Origin: Chitinophaga horti
Lineage (GTDB): Bacteria > Bacteroidota > Bacteroidia > Chitinophagales > Chitinophagaceae
Direction: 5' to 3'
Assembly: GCF_022867795.2 (NCBI RefSeq)
Contig: NZ_CP107006.1
Span: 5,518,001-5,582,000 of the forward strand
DNA length: 64,000 bases
Each line of letters begins with the position of its first letter. Positions within the stretch are counted from its first letter, which is position 1. Below, piece after piece: positions 53,693-62,800 of this stretch. A program made the position numbers and the translations under genes. A model generated the notes under the pieces. That model saw only the letters and a list, made by a program, of their open reading frames with translations. It did not search any database and had not been told where the DNA came from.

Positions 53693-54463
53693 TTAAGGAA
53701 GCAGTATGTTGCAGTTGCACCATTCCACAAAAACGAGGTGAAACGCTTTTTTCACCCGTTCCATCTCGCGAGAAGCGTTTTCGTTAAAGGCATGCATACA
53801 CAATGTTTTCACGACACCATTTTCTTCGATGCCGTAAAAGCAGCTGTTGGCGGTATTAATAGCAAACCCATTTTTCACAAAGCCCGGGTAGCCAGAAAAT
53901 GAAATGCTACCTACATCTTTGGTTTTCAGCAGATTCTTAAGTTCATACAGCGCGATGAAAAGCTGCGGCTCTCCAATTCGTTCGCGAACATGTATCTTTT
54001 TGAAGATGCGCAAACCGTTATCCACCTCGCGGCTTTCATGAATGCGAATGGCTTTTACTTCATCCATCTCGGACCCGATGAGGCTAAGTTTATCGATATT
54101 GATAAATTCGGATTGCCGCCAATCATCGTCCGTAAGTTGTATGACGAAGCCGGGGTAGGGCTGCCAGCCCTCAACAGGCGGAACAATATTGGAGATAGTG
54201 GGCAACGAAAAAAATAGCTCTTGCGGATTAACTTCTTCTAATCGTTTGAGCATCAACGTGAGCTGCCTGGTTTTAAGAAATATGTCGGCGGTTACAGGAT
54301 CGGCTTCCTGTACTTGCCAGTTGTGGCCGCCGAGTTTCAGGGTGGTGGGTATTTCAAAGGATTCAGGTAACTGGTCCGGTGAAAGGCTTGAGGTACCAAG
54401 TGTTTGCCCGGTATCTGCGTCTATAAACATCACCCTGATCGTAAAAGTGTCCTGGTCGTTCAT
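53693..54463 (-). CDS. unknown soluble protein
   Basis: A 256-aa protein with no family I can name. It is rich in beta strands with one central helical part (TADIFLKTRQLTLMLKRLEEV). The N-terminus resembles a domain duplicated in Bacteroidota hypothetical proteins (RVMFIDADTGQTLGTSSLSPDQLPESFEIPTTL-like, low-affinity similarity from memory). No signal peptide or membrane segment is seen. It is not in an operon with its neighbours. Confidence 0.7.
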   Translation of the reverse strand: MNDQDTFTIRVMFIDADTGQTLGTSSLSPDQLPESFEIPTTLKLGGHNWQVQEADPVTADIFLKTRQLTLMLKRLEEVNPQELFFSLPTISNIVPPVEGWQPYPGFVIQLTDDDWRQSEFINIDKLSLIGSEMDEVKAIRIHESREVDNGLRIFKKIHVRERIGEPQLFIALYELKNLLKTKDVGSISFSGYPGFVKNGFAINTANSCFYGIEENGVVKTLCMHAFNENASREMERVKKAFHLVFVEWCNCNILLP

Positions 54464-54555
54464 TGTTTATAAAGCATAGGTTACCTTAAATATATGATGA
54501 TTTTTTCTAAAATCGAAGCCCGTCTGTTTAAAATAGGCATTAAAAAAAGCGCCGG

Positions 54556-54918
54556 TCAGCGCTTTTTCTTTTTATACTTTATTTCTACGTTGGCGACCCC
54601 GGCCTGGATAAGTCCTATTTTCTTCGCTGCTTTTTTCGACAAATCGATAATGCGCCCGGCAACGAACGGACCGCGATCGTTGATGCGCACTTTCACCGTA
54701 CGACCATTATCGCGGTTCACCACTTTCACCTTGGTACCAAACGGCAACGATTTATGCGCTGCTGTTAATTTCGACTGACTAAAAGTCGCGCCGCTGGCGG
54801 TTTTGCGTCCGTGAAACTTATCGGCGTAATAAGAGGCTTTACCGGCTTCCGTCACTTTCCGGCTACAGGCCGAAGCAAAAATCAGTATAGAAAACAACAC
54901 CAGTACCTGGATCTTCAT
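54556..54918 (-). CDS. rlpA: RlpA-like lipoprotein (septal ring / double-psi barrel)
   Basis: 120 aa from the ATG at 54918 (a weaker ATG lies four codons upstream). A lipoprotein signal ends in ASAC (Cys18 in this numbering), so the protein is attached to a membrane. The rest is one double-psi beta-barrel RlpA domain: GKASYYADKFHGRKTASGATFS, LPFGTKVKVVNRDNGRTVKVRINDRGPF, RIIDLSKKAAKKIG. It is shorter than E. coli RlpA and lacks a SPOR domain, so septal targeting is not assured. A lytic glycosylase role is possible. Confidence 0.88.
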   Translation of the reverse strand: MKIQVLVLFSILIFASACSRKVTEAGKASYYADKFHGRKTASGATFSQSKLTAAHKSLPFGTKVKVVNRDNGRTVKVRINDRGPFVAGRIIDLSKKAAKKIGLIQAGVANVEIKYKKKKR

Positions 54919-54932
54919 AGAAAAAATCAATT

Positions 54933-55436
54933 TTATGAGCTGATAACGTTTTTAATGTGTTCGTTCTTATTCCGCAGGTCAATGCCGCCTTCGAGATAAG
55001 ATTTGAGGTTGGCCAGATAGAATGTCCAGCCGCCAAAGCAATTCACGTGTATGCCCGACATACTTTTTTCATCCGTTGGAATATTGGATTGCACCAGCTG
55101 CACCACGGTTTCGTCGGCTTCGTCCTGGATATACACGGAAACATTACACGAGCCGGCAAACGTAAAACTGAAGTAGTCTTTACCGTTAGCTTCGCGAATT
55201 TCCCCGGTTTCCTGTGAATCGTTTGCATATCCAAACCAGCGCCAGGTGTACTTATCGCCTTTCTGTACCTGTCCGCTGCGAGGTTCGCCATCAGCAGTTA
55301 CAAAATCGGCACTACGCAAAAACCATTTTTCAATGCCCTCTTTGGTCGTCCATGCATTGTAAATATCGCGCCGCGAAGCCTTAATCGGTATTCTTGTGCG
55401 GAACTGCGTCCAATCGTAAGGTTTGGGAGTGGTCAT
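54933..55436 (-). CDS. SRPBCC/AHSA1-type ligand-binding protein
   Basis: A 167-aa START-like protein: IPIKASRRDIYNAWTTKEGIEKWFL at the start and GWTFYLANLKSYLEGGIDLR at the end are classic AHSA1 features, with the strand-rich cavity between. These proteins bind hydrophobic ligands or act as Hsp90-type co-chaperones; no specific role can be read. It ends 14 bp before the rlpA start, so the two may be cotranscribed. Confidence 0.87.
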   Translation of the reverse strand: MTTPKPYDWTQFRTRIPIKASRRDIYNAWTTKEGIEKWFLRSADFVTADGEPRSGQVQKGDKYTWRWFGYANDSQETGEIREANGKDYFSFTFAGSCNVSVYIQDEADETVVQLVQSNIPTDEKSMSGIHVNCFGGWTFYLANLKSYLEGGIDLRNKNEHIKNVISS

Positions 55437-55472
55437 AATATGTGGAATTTTATTTTAGCCAGATGGATATGT

Positions 55473-55970
55473 TTACAGCGGCATGCGCATAATTACATCA
55501 TTCATAAAAAAGCCGTTACCAATGTCTATATCTTCCTCACCTATTACAGAAAAGCCAACCCGTTCGTAAAAACCGACTGCATTGTTGTGACGGTTAACGT
55601 TCAACAGCAACCCTGTTTGTCCGGCCGCCCGGCCGATACCCGCCACTTCGTTTACCAGGTGTTGACCAATTTTCTTGCCATGCATTTCGGGGAGTATGTA
55701 TATCTTATGCAGCTTGATATTGGGTTCGCCTTTGTAATTTAGTTCATAACTCGCAAAGCCTACCGTTTCGTTGTTGAATTTTGCCAGCAGAAAAACGTGG
55801 CCCAGCTCTTTCATTTGCTTTAGCAGTGCCTGGTGATCGTACATCATAAAAAGCATGTAACTGATCTGTTCTGTGGAAAGTATATTGCCGAAAGTATCCG
55901 GCCAGGTGTTGTTGGCGATATGCTGAATGAACGGAATGCCGGTTTCGTTAGTTTGGTAGATATTGATCAT
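55473..55970 (-). CDS. GNAT-family N-acetyltransferase
   Basis: 165 aa from the ATG at 55970; the longer frame upstream enters the promoter region of the lipase and is not supported. The GNAT core is clear: VGFASYELNY, the acetyl-CoA loop LPEMHGKKIGQHLV (Q/R-x-x-G-x-G/A-like, about 96-109) and NVNRHNNAVGFYERVGF (about 130-146). It transfers an acetyl group from acetyl-CoA to an unknown amine. It is transcribed towards the SRPBCC gene with a 36-bp gap. Confidence 0.88.
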   Translation of the reverse strand: MINIYQTNETGIPFIQHIANNTWPDTFGNILSTEQISYMLFMMYDHQALLKQMKELGHVFLLAKFNNETVGFASYELNYKGEPNIKLHKIYILPEMHGKKIGQHLVNEVAGIGRAAGQTGLLLNVNRHNNAVGFYERVGFSVIGEEDIDIGNGFFMNDVIMRMPL

Positions 55971-56068
55971 GATATGGAAATGGACTGTCGCTAATTTACG
56001 ACTTTCGGATTTGCGGGCAGGCAACAATACACATTGATTTTTGTTAAGTTTAAAGAAAAAAATCGCCC

Positions 56069-57142
56069 ATGCGCCAATTGATGTTGCTCCTTTTGGTATG
56101 TATTCCCCTCTCATCTTTTTCCCAACAACTGAAAGCAGGTTTCGATGCGGACGAATATCTGTCGCTACTGAAACTGCCGCAGCAGAACGATAGTTCCGCC
56201 CAGGCCTTTACCAGTAAAGACTTCAAGTTGCTGTATGTTTCGCCGGAGGTAGGTTTGTTCAACAAATGGTTTTTGTGGAAACGCAGCGATGGCGTTGGGG
56301 TGATCGTGATTCGCGGTACGGTAGGTCGTATGGAAAGCTGGCTCGCCAACTTTTATGCAGCGATGATACCCGCCAAAGGATCGATGCAACTGAACGACAG
56401 CACCCGCTTCGATTATCAACTGGCTGCTGATACGGCCAAGGCATATGTGCATGTAGGCTGGACCATTTCATTAGGACATATGGCGCCGACGATGGTGCGG
56501 AAGATAAAAGAACTGTACGCGCAAGGTTCCCGTCAATTCATCATCATGGGGCATAGTCAGGGTGGGGCCATCGCCTTCCTCACCCGGTCGTACTTCGAAT
56601 ACAACCCCGAGCTGCCGAAAGACATTGTGTATAAGACCTATTGCAGCGCGGCACCGAAGCCAGGCAACTTGTTCTATGCATATGATTTTGATTTCATTAC
56701 GCGATTGGGCTGGGGCTTTCGCGTGGTGAACAGTGAAGACTGGGTCCCGGAAACGCCGTTCTCTCTTCAAACGCTGAAAGACTTCAACGATGTAAATGCA
56801 TTCATGAATGTGCCGGGCATGCTGAAAAAACAAAAGTTTTTCGTGCGGGTGTACGGTAAATCCGTCTACAATAAGCTAAACCGGGTAAGCCAAAAATCAA
56901 TGAAGCGTTTTCGCAGAACCTTGGGTAAGCGGGTTGGCATGTTAGTAAAGCGGACCCTCAAACAATTACAAACACCGCCGTACACCTACAGTAACAACTA
57001 CATGACTGCGGGTACGCCTGTTATATTACTGGCCGACTCCACCTATCACACTAAATATAAGTTTGATGGGAAGAACGTGTTTGTGCACCATATGTTTGAA
57101 CCTTATATCGATTTGCTGACGAGGCGATACGGATTGAAATAA
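56069..57142 (+). CDS. secreted lipase-family (class 3) alpha/beta hydrolase
   Basis: A 357-aa protein. An N-terminal signal peptide is seen (MRQLMLLLLVCIPLSSFSQQ, cleavage after about residue 18). The nucleophile elbow GHSQGG (about 158-163) and the preceding FIIMGHSQGGAIAF strand-turn-helix are typical of class 3 lipases. An Asp in SEDWVPETPF and a His in KNVFVHHMF can complete the triad. A basic helical region (about 270-305) is inserted before the C-terminal strand. It is likely to act on lipids or esters outside the cytoplasm. A strong terminator follows. Confidence 0.85.
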   Translation: MRQLMLLLLVCIPLSSFSQQLKAGFDADEYLSLLKLPQQNDSSAQAFTSKDFKLLYVSPEVGLFNKWFLWKRSDGVGVIVIRGTVGRMESWLANFYAAMIPAKGSMQLNDSTRFDYQLAADTAKAYVHVGWTISLGHMAPTMVRKIKELYAQGSRQFIIMGHSQGGAIAFLTRSYFEYNPELPKDIVYKTYCSAAPKPGNLFYAYDFDFITRLGWGFRVVNSEDWVPETPFSLQTLKDFNDVNAFMNVPGMLKKQKFFVRVYGKSVYNKLNRVSQKSMKRFRRTLGKRVGMLVKRTLKQLQTPPYTYSNNYMTAGTPVILLADSTYHTKYKFDGKNVFVHHMFEPYIDLLTRRYGLK

Positions 57143-57163
57143 AAGCATCGCTTCATAAATAGG

Positions 57164-57200
57164 AAGGGGCTGACCAAAAAACTAATGGTCAGCCCCTTTT
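57164..57200 (+). terminator. lipase terminator
   Basis: AAGGGGCTGACCA pairs with TGGTCAGCCCCTT (ending about 57198) around an A-rich loop, followed by T4. Confidence 0.8.
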
Positions 57201-57277
57201 ATTCGGATACCGGATGATGATCATCCCGGTTTTAAGCAATTTCTGAAAACCTTCATTTGGCTGTTTAGTCGGCCCCT

Positions 57278-58120
57278 TTATAACTGTGCGAGTTCTTTAA
57301 AAGTATCTCCTTTACTAAGATCCCCGGTTTCAAAACCTCGTTTGAACCAGTACATCCGTTGTTCGGAAGTGCCATGGGTAAAGGCATCCGGCACCACATG
57401 GCCCTGCGCTTGTTTCTGGAGGCGGTCATCGCCGATTGCGTTTGCGGCGTTGAGTGCTTCTTCAATGTCGCCGGCTTCGAGCACGTTTTTCATTTTTTGA
57501 GCGTGATGCGCCCATACGCCCGCCAGAAAGTCAGCCTGTAATTCGAGTTTTACAGAAAGACGATTGTATTCGGTTTCGCTGACACGACCGCGCGCATTAT
57601 GCAGCTTATCCGAAATGCCTAGCAAGTTCTGTACGTGGTGACCGACTTCATGCGCCACGACATACGCCATGGCAAAATCGCCCGGCGCGCCGAAACGTTT
57701 ACTCAGGTCATCATAAAAAGAAAGATCGATGTACACCTTTTGATCGGACGGGCAATAGAATGGTCCGGATGCGCTGGTGGCCCCACCACACGCCGATTGA
57801 ACGGAGCCGGTGAACAACACCAGTTTAGGTTCCACATATTGTTCGCTGTTTTCCGAGAATAATTTGTTCCACACATCTTCCGTATCGGCCAAAACGACTT
57901 TTACGAAACTGGCCGCCTGGTCTTCCGCAGCCTTTTCTTCCGGCGAAAGTTGTTCTTGTTGAACCTGTTGTGTGTTAATAATCTGGGAAGGATCTCCACC
58001 GAGGAAGTAAATGATAACGGCGATAATGATACCGCCAATACCGCCCCCGACGATCTTGCCACCGCTCATGCCGCGGCGGTCTTCTACGTTGCCGCTTTCG
58101 CGCCTGCCTGACCAACGCAT
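57278..58120 (-). CDS. ypfJ: YpfJ-family neutral zinc metallopeptidase
   Basis: A 280-aa protein. An N-terminal basic stretch is followed by a Gly-rich membrane helix (about 22-42). The catalytic domain then has the zinc motif HEVGHH (157-162) and the downstream ELQADFLAGVWAHH helix with the third ligand (about 193-206). CPSDQKVYIDLSFYDDL before the motif is typical of YpfJ. It is anchored in the inner membrane with its active site outside. The substrate is unknown. The start ATG 58120 fits the family N-terminus MRW-GRR-S-NVEDRRG. Confidence 0.92.
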   Translation of the reverse strand: MRWSGRRESGNVEDRRGMSGGKIVGGGIGGIIIAVIIYFLGGDPSQIINTQQVQQEQLSPEEKAAEDQAASFVKVVLADTEDVWNKLFSENSEQYVEPKLVLFTGSVQSACGGATSASGPFYCPSDQKVYIDLSFYDDLSKRFGAPGDFAMAYVVAHEVGHHVQNLLGISDKLHNARGRVSETEYNRLSVKLELQADFLAGVWAHHAQKMKNVLEAGDIEEALNAANAIGDDRLQKQAQGHVVPDAFTHGTSEQRMYWFKRGFETGDLSKGDTFKELAQL

Positions 58121-58179
58121 AGTGTAATGTTTTTAGGAGTTAAGGACTACTAATGTACAAGATATATGCCGGTAAACGA

Positions 58180-58204
58180 AAAGGCCGGGTAAAAACCCGG
58201 CCCG
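58180..58204 (-). terminator. gltBD operon terminator
   Basis: A GC-rich 8-bp stem (GGCCGGGT 58183-58190 with ACCCGGCC) is followed on the minus strand by TTTTCGTTT, about 80 bp after the gltD stop. Confidence 0.7.
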
Positions 58205-58283
58205 GCTGAAGGTTACAACAAAATCTAAACCTGCTTATGAGAAAGTTTAAAATAAAAAGGTTGATAAAAATGGCAAAGGGGCC

Positions 58284-59762
58284 TTATCCGAGCATCATCG
58301 CCATCAGAGAGGCGTCTTTGCTTTCCAGTTGCGACGCGCCCATCAGGAACTCGTCCACTTTGCGTGCGCATTCGCGGCCTTCGCTGATAGCCCAAACTAC
58401 CAGTGATTGTCCACGGCGCATGTCGCCTGCGGCAAACACTTTAGGAATGGAAGTCTGGTAAGCCTTTTCGCTTGCCTTCACATTACCACGCTCGTCAAGT
58501 TCCACTCCAAGATCGTCTACCATCCCGGTATGCTGGGGGTGTACGAAGCCCATTGCGAGGAACGCCAGTTCGCAGGGAACATCCCTTTCAGAGCCAGCCA
58601 CTTCGGTGAATCGTGCCGGACGACCATCAGCGGAGGCAGTCCATTGCAGGTCTACCAGCTTCAATGCCTTCAGGTTTCCGTTACCATCACCAATAAATTC
58701 TTTCGTTGCGATCGCCCACTTACGGTCTGCACCCTCTTCGTGTGAAGTAGAGGTTTTCAAAACCATTGGATAAGTAGGCCAGGGCATATAGGTAGTACGT
58801 TCAGACGGAGGTTTTGGCAGCAGTTCCAGCTGGGTAATACTTTTCGCACCATGACGGTTGGAGGTACCCACACAGTCGGAGCCGGTATCACCACCACCAA
58901 TCACGACCACGTTTTTGCCGCTTGCCAGTATATCTTCTGAGCCAACCACGCGGTTGCCTACACGTTTGTTTTGCTGTTTCAGGAAGTCCATCGCGAAATG
59001 AACACCTTTGAGCTCGCGGCCGGGAATGGCCAGGTCGCGCGGGATGGTTGAACCTCCGGCGAGTACAATAGCATGGTATTCGCGCAGCAGGTCATTTACC
59101 TTTATGTCTACACCAACGTTGGTGCTGCATTGGAAAGTAACGCCTTCTTCTTCCATCAGTTTCACACGACGGTCGATCACCCATTTTTCCAGTTTGAAAT
59201 CGGGAATGCCATAACGGAGCAAACCGCCGGGCGCATCATCTCTTTCAAACACGGTAACCTGGTGGCCAGCGTAGTTCAGCTGTGCAGCCGCCGCCATACC
59301 AGCGGGACCAGATCCTACTACTGCTACTTTTTTACCAGTACGAACCCTGGGAACACGTGCCTGTACCAGGCCTTTATCGAAAGCGATTTCGATAATGTGT
59401 TTTTCGATTTCCTCGATAGCTACCGGTGGCTGATTAATGCCCAGTACACACGCGCTTTCGCAAGGCGCCGGACAAATACGGCCGGTAAACTCCGGGAAGT
59501 TATTGGTAGAAGATAATACGTCGTATGCTTCCTGCCAGTCCTTGCGGTACACGGCATCGTTAAACTCGGGAATAATATTACCCAGTGGGCAGCCGCTGTG
59601 GCAGAAAGGTACACCGCAGTTCATGCAGCGGGCAGATTGCTGATTCAGTTTCTGCTCAGGAAGACGCTCTACAAACTCGTTGTAGTGTTTCGTCCTGTCT
59701 GCGGGCGCAGCTTTGCCTGGAAGTTCCCTTGTAAATTCTAAAAATCCTGTTGGTTTACCCAT
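58284..59762 (-). CDS. gltD: glutamate synthase small subunit
   Basis: 492 aa from the ATG at 59762. The N-terminal Fe-S region has CMNCGVPFCHSGCPLGN and CPAPCESACVLGIN (about 45-110). Two dinucleotide folds follow: VAVVGSGPAGMAAA (FAD) and VVVIGGGDTGSDCVG (NADPH). It passes electrons from NADPH to GltB for glutamate synthesis from glutamine and 2-oxoglutarate. It starts 42 bp after the gltB stop and ends the operon. Confidence 0.94.
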   Translation of the reverse strand: MGKPTGFLEFTRELPGKAAPADRTKHYNEFVERLPEQKLNQQSARCMNCGVPFCHSGCPLGNIIPEFNDAVYRKDWQEAYDVLSSTNNFPEFTGRICPAPCESACVLGINQPPVAIEEIEKHIIEIAFDKGLVQARVPRVRTGKKVAVVGSGPAGMAAAAQLNYAGHQVTVFERDDAPGGLLRYGIPDFKLEKWVIDRRVKLMEEEGVTFQCSTNVGVDIKVNDLLREYHAIVLAGGSTIPRDLAIPGRELKGVHFAMDFLKQQNKRVGNRVVGSEDILASGKNVVVIGGGDTGSDCVGTSNRHGAKSITQLELLPKPPSERTTYMPWPTYPMVLKTSTSHEEGADRKWAIATKEFIGDGNGNLKALKLVDLQWTASADGRPARFTEVAGSERDVPCELAFLAMGFVHPQHTGMVDDLGVELDERGNVKASEKAYQTSIPKVFAAGDMRRGQSLVVWAISEGRECARKVDEFLMGASQLESKDASLMAMMLG

Positions 59763-59803
59763 AACGCACTCCACCTTTCGGCGGCACTTTTACAGTTAAA
59801 AAA

Positions 59804-62800
59804 TTATTTACCGCTTTTCTCGCTACCTTCTTTCAATGACTCCGAAGGGATAAGGCCTTTTGCTTTCAGCACCGCCTTGTATTCTTTCGGGAATACTTTC
59901 ACAAAGTGAGTCAGTTGATTTTCAAGGTCTTTCAAGATGAACTTCGCCACCGTACTGTTCGTGTAAGCGTGATGCTTAGTCAGCAGGTCCTGCAGTTGTG
60001 CTGCATCTGCTTCGTTCAGCGGGTCCAGGTCGATCATTTCCTTGTTGCAGCGGTTGGCGAAAGTGCCTTTCAGATCGTACACATAAGCAATACCACCACT
60101 CATACCCGCACCGAAGTTGCGGCCGGTTTCTCCGAGAATAACCGCTTTACCACCGGTCATGTATTCGCAACCGTGGTCGCCAACACCTTCTACCACAACG
60201 GTTGCACCGGAGTTACGAACGCAGAAGCGTTCACCGGCTTTACCGCGGATGTATGCCTCACCGGAAGTAGCGCCGTAGAAGGCCACGTTACCGGCAATGA
60301 TGTTTTCTTCCGCTTTAAAACCACTTACTTCGTTAGAAGGATACAGCACCAGTTTGGCACCGCTCAAACCTTTACCAAAGTGGTCGTTGGCTTCACCTTC
60401 CAGTTCCAGTGTAATGCCCTTGGTGGTAAATGCACCAAAGCTTTGACCGGCAGAACCGTTGAATTTGAAATGAAGCGTATCTTCCGGCAGTCCTTCACTC
60501 TTGTATTTTTTAGATACTTCGTTAGAAAGGATGGCACCGATCGTACGGTCGGTATTTTTAACAGCGAACTGTTTAAACACACGTGTTTTTTGATCCAGCG
60601 CAGGTTGTGCGGCTTTTAACAGCTGCCAGTCAATCACTTCTGCCAAACCATGGTCCTGCTCTTCCAGTTTGTACAGGCCAACTTCTGGTGCAGATGGCTC
60701 ACGATACAGGATCGGGGAGAGGTCGAGGTTTTTGTATTTCCAGTGATTGATGCCTTCGCGCACCTGCAGGTTTTCTACCTGGCCCACCATTTCGTTGATG
60801 TTGCGGTAGCCCAGGTCGGCCATGATCTCGCGCAGTTCTTCTACCATGAAATTGAAGAAGTTAACTACGTGCTGAGGATCGCCGGTGAAGCGCTTGCGCA
60901 GTTCCGGATCCTGGGTAGCGACACCAACAGGACAGGTGTTAACATGGCACTTACGCATCATGATACAACCTTCTACCACCAGTGCGGCAGTAGCAACTCC
61001 CCATTCTTCCGCACCCAGTAAGGTAGCGATAGCGATATCGCGGCCGGTTTTCATCTGACCGTCAGCCTGTACGGTCACGCGGCTACGCAATTTATTTTTT
61101 ACCAGTGTCTGATGTGTTTCGGCCAGACCAAGCTCCCATGGGAGACCGGCATGTTTAATTGAACTGATAGGCGATGCACCGGTACCACCGTCATAACCGG
61201 CGATGAGTACCACATCCGCATGGGCTTTGGTTACACCCGCAGCGATGGTGCCTACGCCTGCTTTGGATACCAGTTTTACACTGATACGGGCGGCGCGGTT
61301 GGCATTCTTCAGGTCGAAGATCAGCTGGGCAAGATCCTCGATAGAGTAGATGTCGTGGTGTGGTGGCGGAGAGATCAAACCTACGCCTGGCGTGGAGTGA
61401 CGTACTTTACCGATCCACTCGTCTACTTTATGGCCGGGCAGCTGACCACCTTCACCTGGTTTAGCGCCTTGTGCCATTTTGATCTGCAGCTCGTCCGCAT
61501 TAGTCAGGTAGTAGCTGGTTACGCCGAAACGTGCAGAAGCCACCTGCTTAATTGCCGAACGCATAGAGTCACCGTTAGGTAGTTCCTCATAACGCATTTC
61601 ATCTTCACCACCCTCACCGGTATTGCTCTTGGCACCAATGCGGTTCATCGCAATAGCCAGCGTGGAGTGTGCCTCGTGCGAAATGGAGCCAAAGCTCATT
61701 GCGCCGGTGGCGAAACGTTTCATGATGGAGCTCGCAGGTTCTACTTCCTCAATAGGAATAGATTTACGCGTGCGTTTAAAAGTGAACATGCTGCGCAGCG
61801 TAGCCGCTTTTTCAGCCTGGTCGTTTACAGCTTTAGAGTATTTTTTGAAAGTCGTGTAGTCGTTAAGCCTGGTTGCATATTGCAGCAAGTGAATGGTTTG
61901 CGGGTTGAAGAGGTGGAACTCTCCTTTACGCTTCCATTGGTAAATACCGCCAACCGTCAGGCGTTGGATAGGCGTTTCTTTTCTGCCGTAACCCTGCCAG
62001 TGTTTAGCAAGCGTTTCCTGTGCAATTTCGTCCAGACCCATACCCTGTATGCGGGATACAGCGCCGGTAAAGTATTTATTTACAACGGAATTGTTGATGC
62101 CGAGGATCTCGAAAATTTGCGCACCCTGGTAAGATTGCAGGGTGGAAATACCCATTTTGGAGAACACTTTCAGCAGGCCATCACAAACCGCTTTAACATA
62201 ATTCTTTTTGAGTTTGTCTACATCCTGCTCGGTTTGCAGTTTACCATTCAGACGTAAGTCACGAATGGTGCTGAGTGCGAGGTAAGGGTTGATGGCGGTA
62301 GCGCCAAAGCCCAACAGGCAAGCAAAGTGATGTACTTCCCACACGTCGCCGGCTTCTACGATGAGGCCAACCTGGCCACGATAACCCTTGCGGATCAGGT
62401 GGTGGTGAACTGCAGAAGTAGCCAGCAAAGAAGGAATAGCTGCGTGCTCGGAGTCAATCGCCCTGTCAGATAGGATGATTACTTCAAACCCATCTTCCAC
62501 CGCATCCACCGCATAACGGCAAAGGCGTTGTAAACCTTTTTCCAGGGAGCCAGGTTTACCATCAGCCCTGAAGTAGGTGTGCAGCGTCTTGGCCTGGAAG
62601 ATACCGGTATCGATGCTACGGATTTTTTCCAGCTCGTAGTTATTCAGGATCGGGTGGTTCAGCGCTACGCTATGGCAATGCAGCGGATCTTCATCCAGCA
62701 GGTTACCATTATTACCTACAAACGTAGCCAGCGACATTACCAGTCTTTCACGGATCGGATCGATCGGCGGATTGGTTACCTGTGCAAACAGCTGTTTGAA